A stretch of 64,000 nucleotides of DNA, from positions 299,862 to 363,861 of the forward strand of contig JADYYY010000007.1 of NCBI GenBank assembly GCA_020853395.1, given 5' to 3'. Both the position numbers and the translations under genes were made by a program. The DNA is from Acidobacteriota bacterium (GTDB taxonomy: Bacteria; Acidobacteriota; Vicinamibacteria; Vicinamibacterales; SCN-69-37). Below are positions 44,287 through 52,363 of this stretch, in pieces. Numbering within the stretch: position 1 is the stretch's first letter; every line of letters starts with the position of its first letter. Under the pieces are notes generated by a model. It was not told the DNA's origin. It saw only the letters and a list, made by a program, of their open reading frames with translations, and did no database searches.

Positions 44287-45129
44287 ATGCGACCTTTGCG
44301 CCCACAGCCAACCCGACCGCGTGCGTGCTGGTGGCCCTGGCTCACCGCCCTCGCTCTGCTCGTGCCCGGGATCGCGCGGGCGCAGTACGGCGCGCCGACG
44401 CTCGATTCGACCGCCATCGGCGAGAAATACCACGTGGAGCTCGCCGGCACGCTCTGGAACCCAAACGTCTTCGGGATGATCTCGAGCGAGCAATGGGGCA
44501 TCGCCGGCAGCCAGATCGACTTCACGGGCGACCTGGGCTTCAAGACGACGCGCTTCAAGGATCTGCGCGCGACGCTGCGTCCGAGCCGCAAGACCAAGTT
44601 CCGGATCCAGTACACGCCGGTGAGGTACCAGGCCGACTCGCTGCTGAAGCGCAGCCTGGTCTTCAACGGGCAGAGCTTCCCGCTGAACCTGCCCGTGAAG
44701 TCGACGTTCGACTGGAACGTGTTGCGGGTCGGCCTGGAGTACGACTTCATCTACCGCTCGCGCGGCTTCGTCGGCCTGCTGCTCGAGGCCCGCTATACCG
44801 AGATGAACGCGGCGCTCTCGACGCCGCTCACCTCCGAGAGCACGAGCGTCAAAGCTCCCCTCCCCGCCGCGGGCATCGTCGGACGCGCCTACGTGCTGCC
44901 CGAGCTCGCGCTGAACTTCGAGGTCAGCACGTTCAGGATGCCGCAGGGGCTGGTGCCGGACGTCGAGGCGAACTACTACGACTGGAACATCGACGGGACC
45001 GTGAACCTGACGCACCACGTCGGGCTGCAGGTCGGCTGGCGCCGGATGACCAACTTCCTGTCCGTCAAGGAAGACCTCGGCGAGACCAAGTTCCAGGGAC
45101 TCTGGTTCGGCGCGGCCCTCCGGTACTGA
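44287..45129 (+). CDS. putative outer-membrane beta-barrel protein
   Basis: A 280-residue protein with a basic N-terminus and signal peptide (WLTALALLVPGIARAQ). It is strand-rich throughout: KYHVELAGTLWNPNVFGMIS, FRIQYTPVRYQADS, RVGLEYDFIYRSRGFVGLLLEARY, HHVGLQVGWRRMTNF and a final GLWFGAALRY. Alternation and the terminal aromatic are typical of outer-membrane barrels. I do not recognise a named family. GGAGGC nine bases upstream fixes ATG 44287. It is divergent from the ABC exporter and convergent with the GT-C-like gene, with the hairpin at 45153 between them. Confidence 0.75.
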   Translation: MRPLRPQPTRPRACWWPWLTALALLVPGIARAQYGAPTLDSTAIGEKYHVELAGTLWNPNVFGMISSEQWGIAGSQIDFTGDLGFKTTRFKDLRATLRPSRKTKFRIQYTPVRYQADSLLKRSLVFNGQSFPLNLPVKSTFDWNVLRVGLEYDFIYRSRGFVGLLLEARYTEMNAALSTPLTSESTSVKAPLPAAGIVGRAYVLPELALNFEVSTFRMPQGLVPDVEANYYDWNIDGTVNLTHHVGLQVGWRRMTNFLSVKEDLGETKFQGLWFGAALRY

Positions 45130-45152
45130 CGGACGGCAAGATCGCGCCTGCG

Positions 45153-45188
45153 CGGCCGTAAGTCATGAGTGCTCATGACTTACGGCCG
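45153..45188. terminator. perfect 17-bp inverted repeat between convergent genes
   Basis: CGGCCGTAAGTCATGAG (45153-45169) is exactly complementary to 45172-45188, with a two-base TG centre. In RNA the inner bases would open to a larger loop. It lies 24 bases past the barrel gene stop and 66 bases from the end of the convergent GT-C-like gene. A bidirectional terminator is the simplest reading. No long T-run follows, so a protein-binding palindrome or repeat element remains possible. Confidence 0.65.
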
Positions 45189-45254
45189 TCGTTTCGAAAG
45201 CCCGCCGACCGTGGTCTCTCCTTCCGGCGTTCGGCTGTCACCCAATGATCGGCG

Positions 45255-47891
45255 TCATCTTCCGGACTCGAACGTCACCCTCACGCCGAGATAGCGGGTA
45301 TCGCCGGATGTGCCGGTCGCAGCGGGGCGAAACCCGGCGGGCGAGCTGATCCGCACTCGCGCCGCAGCGGTTCCGTCGAGCAGAATCCGCCGGCTTTCAC
45401 CAGCCGATGCGCGCCAGGTTTCGGATCGCCGGTCCCTCTCGATCACGACATCATTCGCACGGCCGCCGTTTGCCAGCACCAGCACGATCGGCCCCGCCTC
45501 CGTCTTCGAAACGACGAGCTCCGCGGTCTCGCCCCCTTTGACCCAGAACCCATCCGGTTCGGGGAACACGGCCCGATCGACGAAGTACACGGTGGCTGGT
45601 CCGTAAACCGCCGATGCGACGGCCCGCGCTCCCCCGCCGGGATCGATGCGGATCGGCACGGCTTCGACCGACTGACCAAACCGGTTCAACTCCTTGTCGG
45701 GTTCGAGGACGAGCGCCGCCGCGCCGGCGGGCAACCACACCCTCGCGCTCGCGGTGGTCCGGCGACCGAGCGCGATCGTCTCGAGCGCCGGAGCGCTGCG
45801 CGCCAGCCGCAGCGTCAGGGATCCGGCGGTTGGACGCCGAGCTGTGACGTGCAGGTCGTACAGGCCCGCGGGCACGTCCGGCACCGACGATCCTGGAAGC
45901 TCGGGCGGGATCAGACCGCTGGGGGCCGCAAGGCGAATCCGCATCGCCCCCGCGACATCTCGGATCGGGCCGATCGACCACGTGCCGATCGCGTACATCC
46001 GCGCGCCGTGCTCGCCACGCCTCAGCAACTCGAGCTGCGAGGCGGCGGCACCGGCACCGCTCACGCGGTTCATCCACCAGCCCGCCTGAAGCAGCAGCAT
46101 CATCAGGCCCAAGATGCCCGCGCAGGTCGACACCAGGGCGCGCGCCGGCACGAGGCGGGCCAGCCGAACGATGGCCACGACGCCGCCGGCCAGCAGGGCC
46201 ACCAAGACCAGGACGTGCCGTGCGAACGTCGCTTCCGTTGCGACGTCTCCTGGAGCGAGCATCCAGAAGAAGCTGGGCAGGCCTCGAGCGATGTCGGCCG
46301 CACTGCGAAGCCACTCTATCCATAGGATCGGCCCGAATCGCACGTTCCAGGCGAGCGCGCCGCGGTCGACGGTGAGCAACAGGACGGAGAACGCCAGGGA
46401 CGTGGCGAGCGCGAAGCCGCCGATCACTCTGGCGGTCGGCCCGCACCGATGCCAACCAACGGCAACGGGCGCCGCGAAGGCGGGCAGCACCGCCATGGCG
46501 AAGCGGGCCGGGGTCGCCGGCACGCCCGCGTACCACATCCAGTAGGTTGCGACCACGGCGAGGTACAGAAGCGCCACGGACAGCCCGATCCAGAGCGGCT
46601 GGCGTGCGGCCGTCCGGCGCCCAGCGGCGACGACGGCGAGCAGGGCGGGCGCGTACATCAGCAGCCCGAACTGCTCGTCGAAGAGCAGCGCGAGCATCCC
46701 TCCGGGCACGTAGGACACGCTCGTTTCAGGATTGGGCCCATACGGCGCCGCGGGGTTCGGCGTGCCGTAGGTGGCGTAGAAGAACCCGAACCATGCCGCC
46801 GCGCTCACGGCCGGGCACGCGAGAAACGCGGCGAGCCTGGGGGCGCGTGTGCCGGCCGCCGAGACGGTGGCGATTCGCCAGCCGATCACAAGCCCGAACG
46901 CCGCCGACACGACGGCGAACCTGGTGTGCAGCCACGGAAGCGCCGCGAGCGCCACGGAGGTGGTCATCAACACGCTCGTCGGCACGTGTGCCTCTTTCGT
47001 GGCGAGGCGAATGATGGCCAGGAGCGCGAGCGCCACGCCGAGAGCGCCAGCGCCATCCGGAAAGATCGTCACGCTCTGAAAGACGAAGGTGATCGACAGC
47101 GACACGGCCGCCCAGGCGAACCATGCAGCCCGCCGGTCGCCGGTGGCGAACCAGCCGAGCGTCCAAACCAGGGCGCTCGTGAGGCCCGCGATGAGGAGCA
47201 TCGTCGCCTGGGCCCCGCGGTACCCAAAGAGCGCGAACGCGGGTAGCACGAGCACCGACGTGCCCGGCGCGTGGATGGAGTAGATCTGCCGGTCGGTGCC
47301 AGCGACCAGGTAGTCGGGCCGGAGGTCGCCACCGAAGTACTCGCGGTAGTCGCCGCGCTGGTGGTTGTTCTCGATTCGCAGGTCGCCGTCGCGAAGCAGG
47401 CTCTGGGTGATGACGAGGTAGTGCGGCTCGTCGCCTCCGGGTAGCCTGGGCGCAAGCGACCAGGCCGCGCAAATTCCGACCGTTACCGTTGACAAACCGG
47501 CCAGCGCCGCCACCTGCCACACGGCGGCACCGGCCAACCATCGCCGCAGCCTGTCCGGAAGTTTCGCCATCGGCCAGAGTGCGATGCCGGCAGCGGCGAG
47601 CACCGGGAGCCACGCCAAACGGCCCGTCCAGACGAGGAAAACGGCGGGCAGCGGAACGGGCCACCAGGGGACCGTGGCGAAGAGCGCGGGCGTCGCCGTC
47701 AGCGGCTCGCGACGCCATCTGCCGACGAGCGCCGCGAGGGCCGTCGCCAGTACCCACCACCACACCGAGGCGGGAGCGGCCAGTCTGACGACGGCCGTGT
47801 CCGGCTGGGCGACGGTCAGGTGGCCGAGCGCGCACCAGGCGGCCGTGCCCACTTGCACAGGTCCGAGCAACCCGCGGAACAGCGCCTTCAC
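45255..47891 (-). CDS. large GT-C-like membrane protein
   Basis: An 878-residue protein with about a dozen membrane helices in the first ~560 residues. After the first helices a loop has PGGDEPHYLVITQSLLRDGDL and, later, SIHAPGTSVLVLPAFALFGYRGA. A DE-containing first loop is the pattern of GT-C glycosyltransferases that use polyprenyl-linked sugars. The C-terminal ~300 residues form a soluble beta-rich domain (LYDLHVTARRPTAGSLTLRLA). The family assignment is by architecture. It may transfer a sugar to an envelope glycan or protein. It ends convergent with the barrel gene. Confidence 0.65.
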   Translation of the reverse strand: MKALFRGLLGPVQVGTAAWCALGHLTVAQPDTAVVRLAAPASVWWWVLATALAALVGRWRREPLTATPALFATVPWWPVPLPAVFLVWTGRLAWLPVLAAAGIALWPMAKLPDRLRRWLAGAAVWQVAALAGLSTVTVGICAAWSLAPRLPGGDEPHYLVITQSLLRDGDLRIENNHQRGDYREYFGGDLRPDYLVAGTDRQIYSIHAPGTSVLVLPAFALFGYRGAQATMLLIAGLTSALVWTLGWFATGDRRAAWFAWAAVSLSITFVFQSVTIFPDGAGALGVALALLAIIRLATKEAHVPTSVLMTTSVALAALPWLHTRFAVVSAAFGLVIGWRIATVSAAGTRAPRLAAFLACPAVSAAAWFGFFYATYGTPNPAAPYGPNPETSVSYVPGGMLALLFDEQFGLLMYAPALLAVVAAGRRTAARQPLWIGLSVALLYLAVVATYWMWYAGVPATPARFAMAVLPAFAAPVAVGWHRCGPTARVIGGFALATSLAFSVLLLTVDRGALAWNVRFGPILWIEWLRSAADIARGLPSFFWMLAPGDVATEATFARHVLVLVALLAGGVVAIVRLARLVPARALVSTCAGILGLMMLLLQAGWWMNRVSGAGAAASQLELLRRGEHGARMYAIGTWSIGPIRDVAGAMRIRLAAPSGLIPPELPGSSVPDVPAGLYDLHVTARRPTAGSLTLRLARSAPALETIALGRRTTASARVWLPAGAAALVLEPDKELNRFGQSVEAVPIRIDPGGGARAVASAVYGPATVYFVDRAVFPEPDGFWVKGGETAELVVSKTEAGPIVLVLANGGRANDVVIERDRRSETWRASAGESRRILLDGTAAARVRISSPAGFRPAATGTSGDTRYLGVRVTFESGR

Positions 47892-48138
47892 GGCGCCGCC
47901 ATTCTAGAGCGTCGGCGCCGCCCTCCGAAATGTCAGCGCGCGCGCCGCCTGATTACGCGACCGAAAGCGGACGATACCGACTTGAGCGGCCTGTCGACGA
48001 ACCGACGGCTGAGGACGTCGATGCACTTGGGGGAGTGACGGAAATTGTGCGAAGCTTCACGCACGGACGGCTAGCTCGCCGGCTGGAACAGTCCTTGCTC
48101 CTCGCATCGGCTCGACGGCTTTCTTGGAGATACTCCCG

Positions 48139-51087
48139 ATGACTCGTTTTCTGAAGCTTCTGACCGCCCGGACGCTGACGGTCGCCGGCCTCGTCGGGGC
48201 GATGGCGCTGCCCGCCGAGTCGCAGGTGCCCACCGCAACCCTTGCCGGCCGGGTCGTCGACACTGGCGGCGCGGTGATTCGTCGGGCGACCGTGACCGTC
48301 GAGTCTCCGAACCTGTTGGGCGTCCGCAGGACCACGACGTCCGACGATGGCTACTACGTGCTGTCGCTGCTGCCGCCCGGCCGGTACACCGTGACCGTGG
48401 AAGCTGGCCAGTTCGCGCCGGCCAGGACGGAGCTCACGCTCGGTGCGGCGCAGACGTTGACGCTCGATCTCACGGTCTCCCCCGCTGCCGTCGCCGAGGT
48501 CGTCAACGTCGTCGCCGAAAGCACGGCGTTCACGGGCATGGTCGCGGCCGCCACGAATCTCAAGGGCAGCCAGCTCGCGACGCTGCCGACCGATCGCTCG
48601 CTGCTCGCCGGGGTCGATCTCGTGCCGTCGGTTCATGCGACCGGTCCGAACGGCGCACGCTCGATGGCCGGTGCCTCCTCGTTCGAGAACGTGTACCTGC
48701 TCAACGGCGTCCAGATCCAGGACAACCTTCGCGGCACGCCGCTGAATCTCTACATCGAGGACGCGATTCAGGAGATCACGACGACGGTCTCGGGCGTGTC
48801 GGCCGAGTACGGGCGCTTCCTCGGCGGCGTCGTGAACGCGGTGACCAAGTCGGGCGGCAACGAGCTGCGCGGCTCGTTCCGCACGACCATGTCGAACGAC
48901 AGTTGGCGGGCGACCACGCCGCTCGGCGAGTCGAAGCTCGGCTCGCTCGTGCCGGCCTACGAGTTCACCGCTGGCGGACCGATCGTCGCCAATCGCACCT
49001 GGTTCTTCGGGGCCGGGCGGATGGAGGATCGATCGCTCGGCCGCGAGACGGTCGTCACGCGCACGCCCTACGAGTACCGCAACAGCGAACAGCGGTTCGA
49101 AGGCAAGCTGAGCCAGCGCCTGACCGACTCGCAGCGCTTCGCGGTGGCGTTCACGGGGATCCAGCGCAAGGAAACGAACAGCGCGTATCCGAGCGTGAAC
49201 GAGGTCATGGACACGCGGACGCTGATCACGCGCGAGATCCCGCAGCGGCTGTTCTCGGCCCACTACACGGCCGCCGTCACACCGCAGTTCTTCGTCGAGG
49301 GACAGTACTCGCGCCGTGGCGAGCGCTTCGTCAAGGCCGGCGGCACGAATCGCGACCGGATCCAGGGAACGCCGCTCATCGACGGGCAGACGGGCGCCTG
49401 GTGGTGGGCGCCGAGCTTCTGCGGCGTGTGCGGCGACGAATCCCGCGACAACGACAGCTTCGTGCTGAAGGGCAGCCTCTTCAAGTCCACCCGCCACGGC
49501 GCGCACAACCTCACGTTCGGCTACGACGGCTACAACGACCGGCAGAAGGGGGACAACCGCCAGTCGGCGAGCGACTACTGGCTGATGGCGACCAGCTCGA
49601 CCGCGGTCGACGGCGTGGTGTACCCGGTCGTCGAGCCCGGCTTCTCCGCCTTCATCGTGCATTGGCCGCTGACCGAGTCGAGCCGGGGCACGACCTTCCG
49701 CATGCACTCGCTCTTCGTCAACGACCAGTGGGCCGCGACGCCGCGGCTCAGCGTCAACCTCGGCTTGCGGTACGACAAGAACCAGGGCCGTGACCACGGC
49801 CGCAACCTCATCGCCAACGACAGCATGCTCAGCCCGCGGCTCGGCATCGTCTGGGATCCGGCCGGCGACGGCAAGACGACGATCAATGCGAGTTTCAGCC
49901 GCTACGTCAGCGCGCTGGCGGGCAGCGTCGCCCAGGGCGCCTCGGCCGCCGGCACGCCGTCGATTCTGGTGTCGGCGTACATGGGCGACCCGATCAACAC
50001 GGATCCCGCGGCCGGGCTCGTGCCGACCGACGAGGTGCTGCGGCAGGTCTTCGGCTGGTACGACGCCTACGGGAACGAGACGCTCGTGCAGGCCACGATT
50101 CCCGGCATCGCGGTGAAGGTGAAGGGCTCGCTCGCGTCTCCGCACGCCGACGAGATCACCGTGGGCCTCACGCGCCAGCTCGGCTCGCGCGCGTCGGCGC
50201 GCGTCGACGTCGTGAACCGCACGTTCGCCGACTTCTATGGCCGGCGGATCGACACGACGACGGGGCAGGTGTCGGACGAGTTCGGCCAGTCGTTCGATCT
50301 CGAGCTCATCGAGAACACGAACGTGCCGCAGAAGACGTACCGGGCGCTGAACGCGCAGGCCAACATGAGGCTCGGCGCGGGCACGAACGTGGGCGTCAGC
50401 TACACGCTCTCCAGCCTGCGCGGCAACATGATCGGTGAGAACATCGGCAGCGGCCCGCTCGCCACCGAGGCGCTGCTCTATCCCGAGTACCGGGACCTCT
50501 CGTGGTTCGCCCCCGTCGGCCACCTCGCCGCGGATCAGCGGCACCGGATGCGCCTCTGGGGCACCTATGCGCTGCCGATCGCGGGCGATGCGAACACCCT
50601 GACGATCGGGGCCATCGAGCAACTGCAATCGGGCACGCCGTATGGCGCGGTCGGCAGCATCGCGATGAGCGATCTCGACGGCAACCCGTACGTGCCGAAT
50701 CCCGGCTACGCGACGCCGCCCGGCTCCCAGCTCTACTACTTCACGGCCCGCGACGCGTTCCACACCCAGCACATGATGCGGACCGACGTGCAGGTCAGCT
50801 TCGCCCGCCGGCTGAGCGGGCGCCGCCTGGCCGAGGCGTTCGTCCAGGCGCAGGTGCTCAACCTCTTCAATCAGTTCCAGGTCTACAGCAACGCCGCCAA
50901 CGCGATCGACACGACGGTGCTGACGGCCAACGACTCGCCGGATCGATTCGTCCCGTTCAATCCGTTCACCGAGACGCCCGTGCAGGGCGTGCACTGGGAC
51001 TACGGCAACGCCTTCGGCAAGCCGACCGGGCGCGACGCCTACACGCTGCCGAGAACGTTCACCATGTCGCTCGGCCTGCGGTTCTAG
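48139..51087 (+). CDS. TonB-dependent receptor with carboxypeptidase-regulatory-like N-terminus
   Basis: A 982-residue outer-membrane receptor. The signal peptide (LTVAGLVGAMALPAESQ) is followed by a carboxypeptidase-regulatory-like domain (ATLAGRVVDTGGAVIRRATV; SDDGYYVLSLLPPGRYTVTV). A plug domain comes next (FENVYLLNGVQIQDNL, SAEYGRFLGGVVNAVTKSGG), then a long barrel ending in YTLPRTFTMSLGLRF with a C-terminal Phe. No clear TonB box was seen. This layout is common in Acidobacteriota, where such receptors import oligosaccharides or other polymers. I start at ATG 48139 with GGAG ten bases before. The 250-base upstream gap is its promoter region, with no clear motif. Confidence 0.93.
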   Translation: MTRFLKLLTARTLTVAGLVGAMALPAESQVPTATLAGRVVDTGGAVIRRATVTVESPNLLGVRRTTTSDDGYYVLSLLPPGRYTVTVEAGQFAPARTELTLGAAQTLTLDLTVSPAAVAEVVNVVAESTAFTGMVAAATNLKGSQLATLPTDRSLLAGVDLVPSVHATGPNGARSMAGASSFENVYLLNGVQIQDNLRGTPLNLYIEDAIQEITTTVSGVSAEYGRFLGGVVNAVTKSGGNELRGSFRTTMSNDSWRATTPLGESKLGSLVPAYEFTAGGPIVANRTWFFGAGRMEDRSLGRETVVTRTPYEYRNSEQRFEGKLSQRLTDSQRFAVAFTGIQRKETNSAYPSVNEVMDTRTLITREIPQRLFSAHYTAAVTPQFFVEGQYSRRGERFVKAGGTNRDRIQGTPLIDGQTGAWWWAPSFCGVCGDESRDNDSFVLKGSLFKSTRHGAHNLTFGYDGYNDRQKGDNRQSASDYWLMATSSTAVDGVVYPVVEPGFSAFIVHWPLTESSRGTTFRMHSLFVNDQWAATPRLSVNLGLRYDKNQGRDHGRNLIANDSMLSPRLGIVWDPAGDGKTTINASFSRYVSALAGSVAQGASAAGTPSILVSAYMGDPINTDPAAGLVPTDEVLRQVFGWYDAYGNETLVQATIPGIAVKVKGSLASPHADEITVGLTRQLGSRASARVDVVNRTFADFYGRRIDTTTGQVSDEFGQSFDLELIENTNVPQKTYRALNAQANMRLGAGTNVGVSYTLSSLRGNMIGENIGSGPLATEALLYPEYRDLSWFAPVGHLAADQRHRMRLWGTYALPIAGDANTLTIGAIEQLQSGTPYGAVGSIAMSDLDGNPYVPNPGYATPPGSQLYYFTARDAFHTQHMMRTDVQVSFARRLSGRRLAEAFVQAQVLNLFNQFQVYSNAANAIDTTVLTANDSPDRFVPFNPFTETPVQGVHWDYGNAFGKPTGRDAYTLPRTFTMSLGLRF

Positions 51088-51093
51088 CACCTT

Positions 51094-51159
51094 CCGGCCG
51101 GCGAGGACCGCCGGCCGGACGTTCACAGGCGGCCGGAAGGCTCACGAGCCTTCCGGCCG
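51094..51159. terminator. two strong hairpins with an alternative pairing, between convergent genes
   Basis: Stem 1: CCGGCCGGCG (51094-51103) with CGCCGGCCGG (51109-51118). Stem 2: CGGCCGGAAGGCTC (51130-51143) with GAGCCTTCCGGCCG (51146-51159), 14 bp. CCTTCCGGCCG occurs at 51090-51100 and again at 51149-51159, so the 5' copy can also pair with 51130-51140, giving mutually exclusive folds. It starts seven bases after the receptor stop and ends seven bases before the aminotransferase stop, so it can terminate both directions. There is no T-run. Confidence 0.7.
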
Positions 51160-51165
51160 AACGTC

Positions 51166-52362
51166 CTACCGAACGAGCTCGGCCATCCTCGCGAGCCGGC
51201 GCCCGGCTTCCGCGAGCGTCTCGTCCTTCTTGCAGAAACAGAACCGCACGAGCTGACGGGCGGCCGCGCTGTCCCGGAAGAAGCTGCTCCCGGGCACGGC
51301 CGCGACCCCGATCTCCGTCACGAGATGGCGCACGAACGCCACGTCGTCCGGGAACCCGAACGGGCTGACGTCGGTCATGACGTAGTACGCGCCGCGGGGC
51401 AGAAAGCACCGGAACCCTGCCCGTTCGAGCAGCGCGATCAGCCGATCGCGACGCGCCTGATACTGCGAGCGCAGGTCGGGATAGTAGGGCGCGCCGGTGC
51501 GAAGCGCCTGCGCGGCGGCCGCCTGGAGCGGCGCGGCCGCCCCGACCGTCAGGAAATCGTGCACCTTGCGGACGGCCGGCGCGATGTCGGCGGGCGCCAC
51601 CGCCCAGCCGATCCGCCAGCCCGTCACGCTGAACGTCTTCGACGTGCTGTTGATCGTCACCGTCCGATCGGCCATGCCGTCGAGCGTCGCCATCGGCACG
51701 TGCGTGGCGTCCTCGAACAGAATGTGCTCGTAGATCTCGTCCGTGATGGCGATGGCGCCCCAGTGGTGGCAGAGCCGAGCGATGGCCGCCAACTCGTCGC
51801 GGGTGAAGACCTTGCCGGTCGGGTTGTTGGGCGTGTTGATGATGATCGCCCGCGTGCGATTGCAGAATGCGGCCGCGAGCTCGTTGGGGTCGAACGACCA
51901 GTCGCCGCCGGCATCCGACACGGCGGGCGGACGGAGCCGCACGAAGCGGGGCGTGGCGCCGGACAGGATTGCGTCGGGCCCGTAGTTCTCGTAGAACGGC
52001 TCGAACACGACGACCTCGTCGCCGGGATCGACGATGGCCATGAGCGTGGCGATCATGGCCTCCGTGGCGCCGCAGCAGACCGTCACCTGCCTGTCGGGAT
52101 CGATCGTCAGGCCGTGCCGCGCCTGCAGATCGGCGGCGATGGCGTCCCGGAGCGGCTTCGCTCCCCAGGTGACGGCGTACTGGTTGACGTCGCCGCGGAT
52201 CGCGTCGCACGCCGCCTCTTTGATCCACTCCGGCGCGGCGAAGTCGGGGAAGCCCTGCGACAAGTTCACCGCGCCGTGCTGCATCGCGAGCCTGGTCATC
52301 TCCCGGATGACCGACTCGGTGAAGTGCTGTGTCTTCAGGGACGTGCGGGGGCGCGTGGTCAC
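51166..52362 (-). CDS. class I/II pyridoxal-phosphate aminotransferase
   Basis: A 398-residue fold-type I aminotransferase. It has VNLSQGFPDFAAP near the N-terminus, the PLP-ring block CCGATEAMIATLMAIVDPGDEV, the substrate-binding NTPNNPTGKVFTRDEL and DEIYEHILFED. The Schiff-base lysine is in TINSTSKTFSVTGWRIGWAV. The order and length are those of methionine/kynurenine-type (YbdL/CCBL) aminotransferases. The exact substrate is not determined. GTG 52362 is the start, four bases from the end of the upstream lytic transglycosylase gene (52364), so they are co-transcribed. Confidence 0.93.
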   Translation of the reverse strand: MTTRPRTSLKTQHFTESVIREMTRLAMQHGAVNLSQGFPDFAAPEWIKEAACDAIRGDVNQYAVTWGAKPLRDAIAADLQARHGLTIDPDRQVTVCCGATEAMIATLMAIVDPGDEVVVFEPFYENYGPDAILSGATPRFVRLRPPAVSDAGGDWSFDPNELAAAFCNRTRAIIINTPNNPTGKVFTRDELAAIARLCHHWGAIAITDEIYEHILFEDATHVPMATLDGMADRTVTINSTSKTFSVTGWRIGWAVAPADIAPAVRKVHDFLTVGAAAPLQAAAAQALRTGAPYYPDLRSQYQARRDRLIALLERAGFRCFLPRGAYYVMTDVSPFGFPDDVAFVRHLVTEIGVAAVPGSSFFRDSAAARQLVRFCFCKKDETLAEAGRRLARMAELVR

Positions 52363-52363
52363 G

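Noticed and set aside
47953..51126. 1057-codon open frame on the minus strand opposite the TonB-dependent receptor
   Set aside because: Arg/Val/Glu-rich shadow typical of GC-rich DNA; the plus strand has clear receptor domains.
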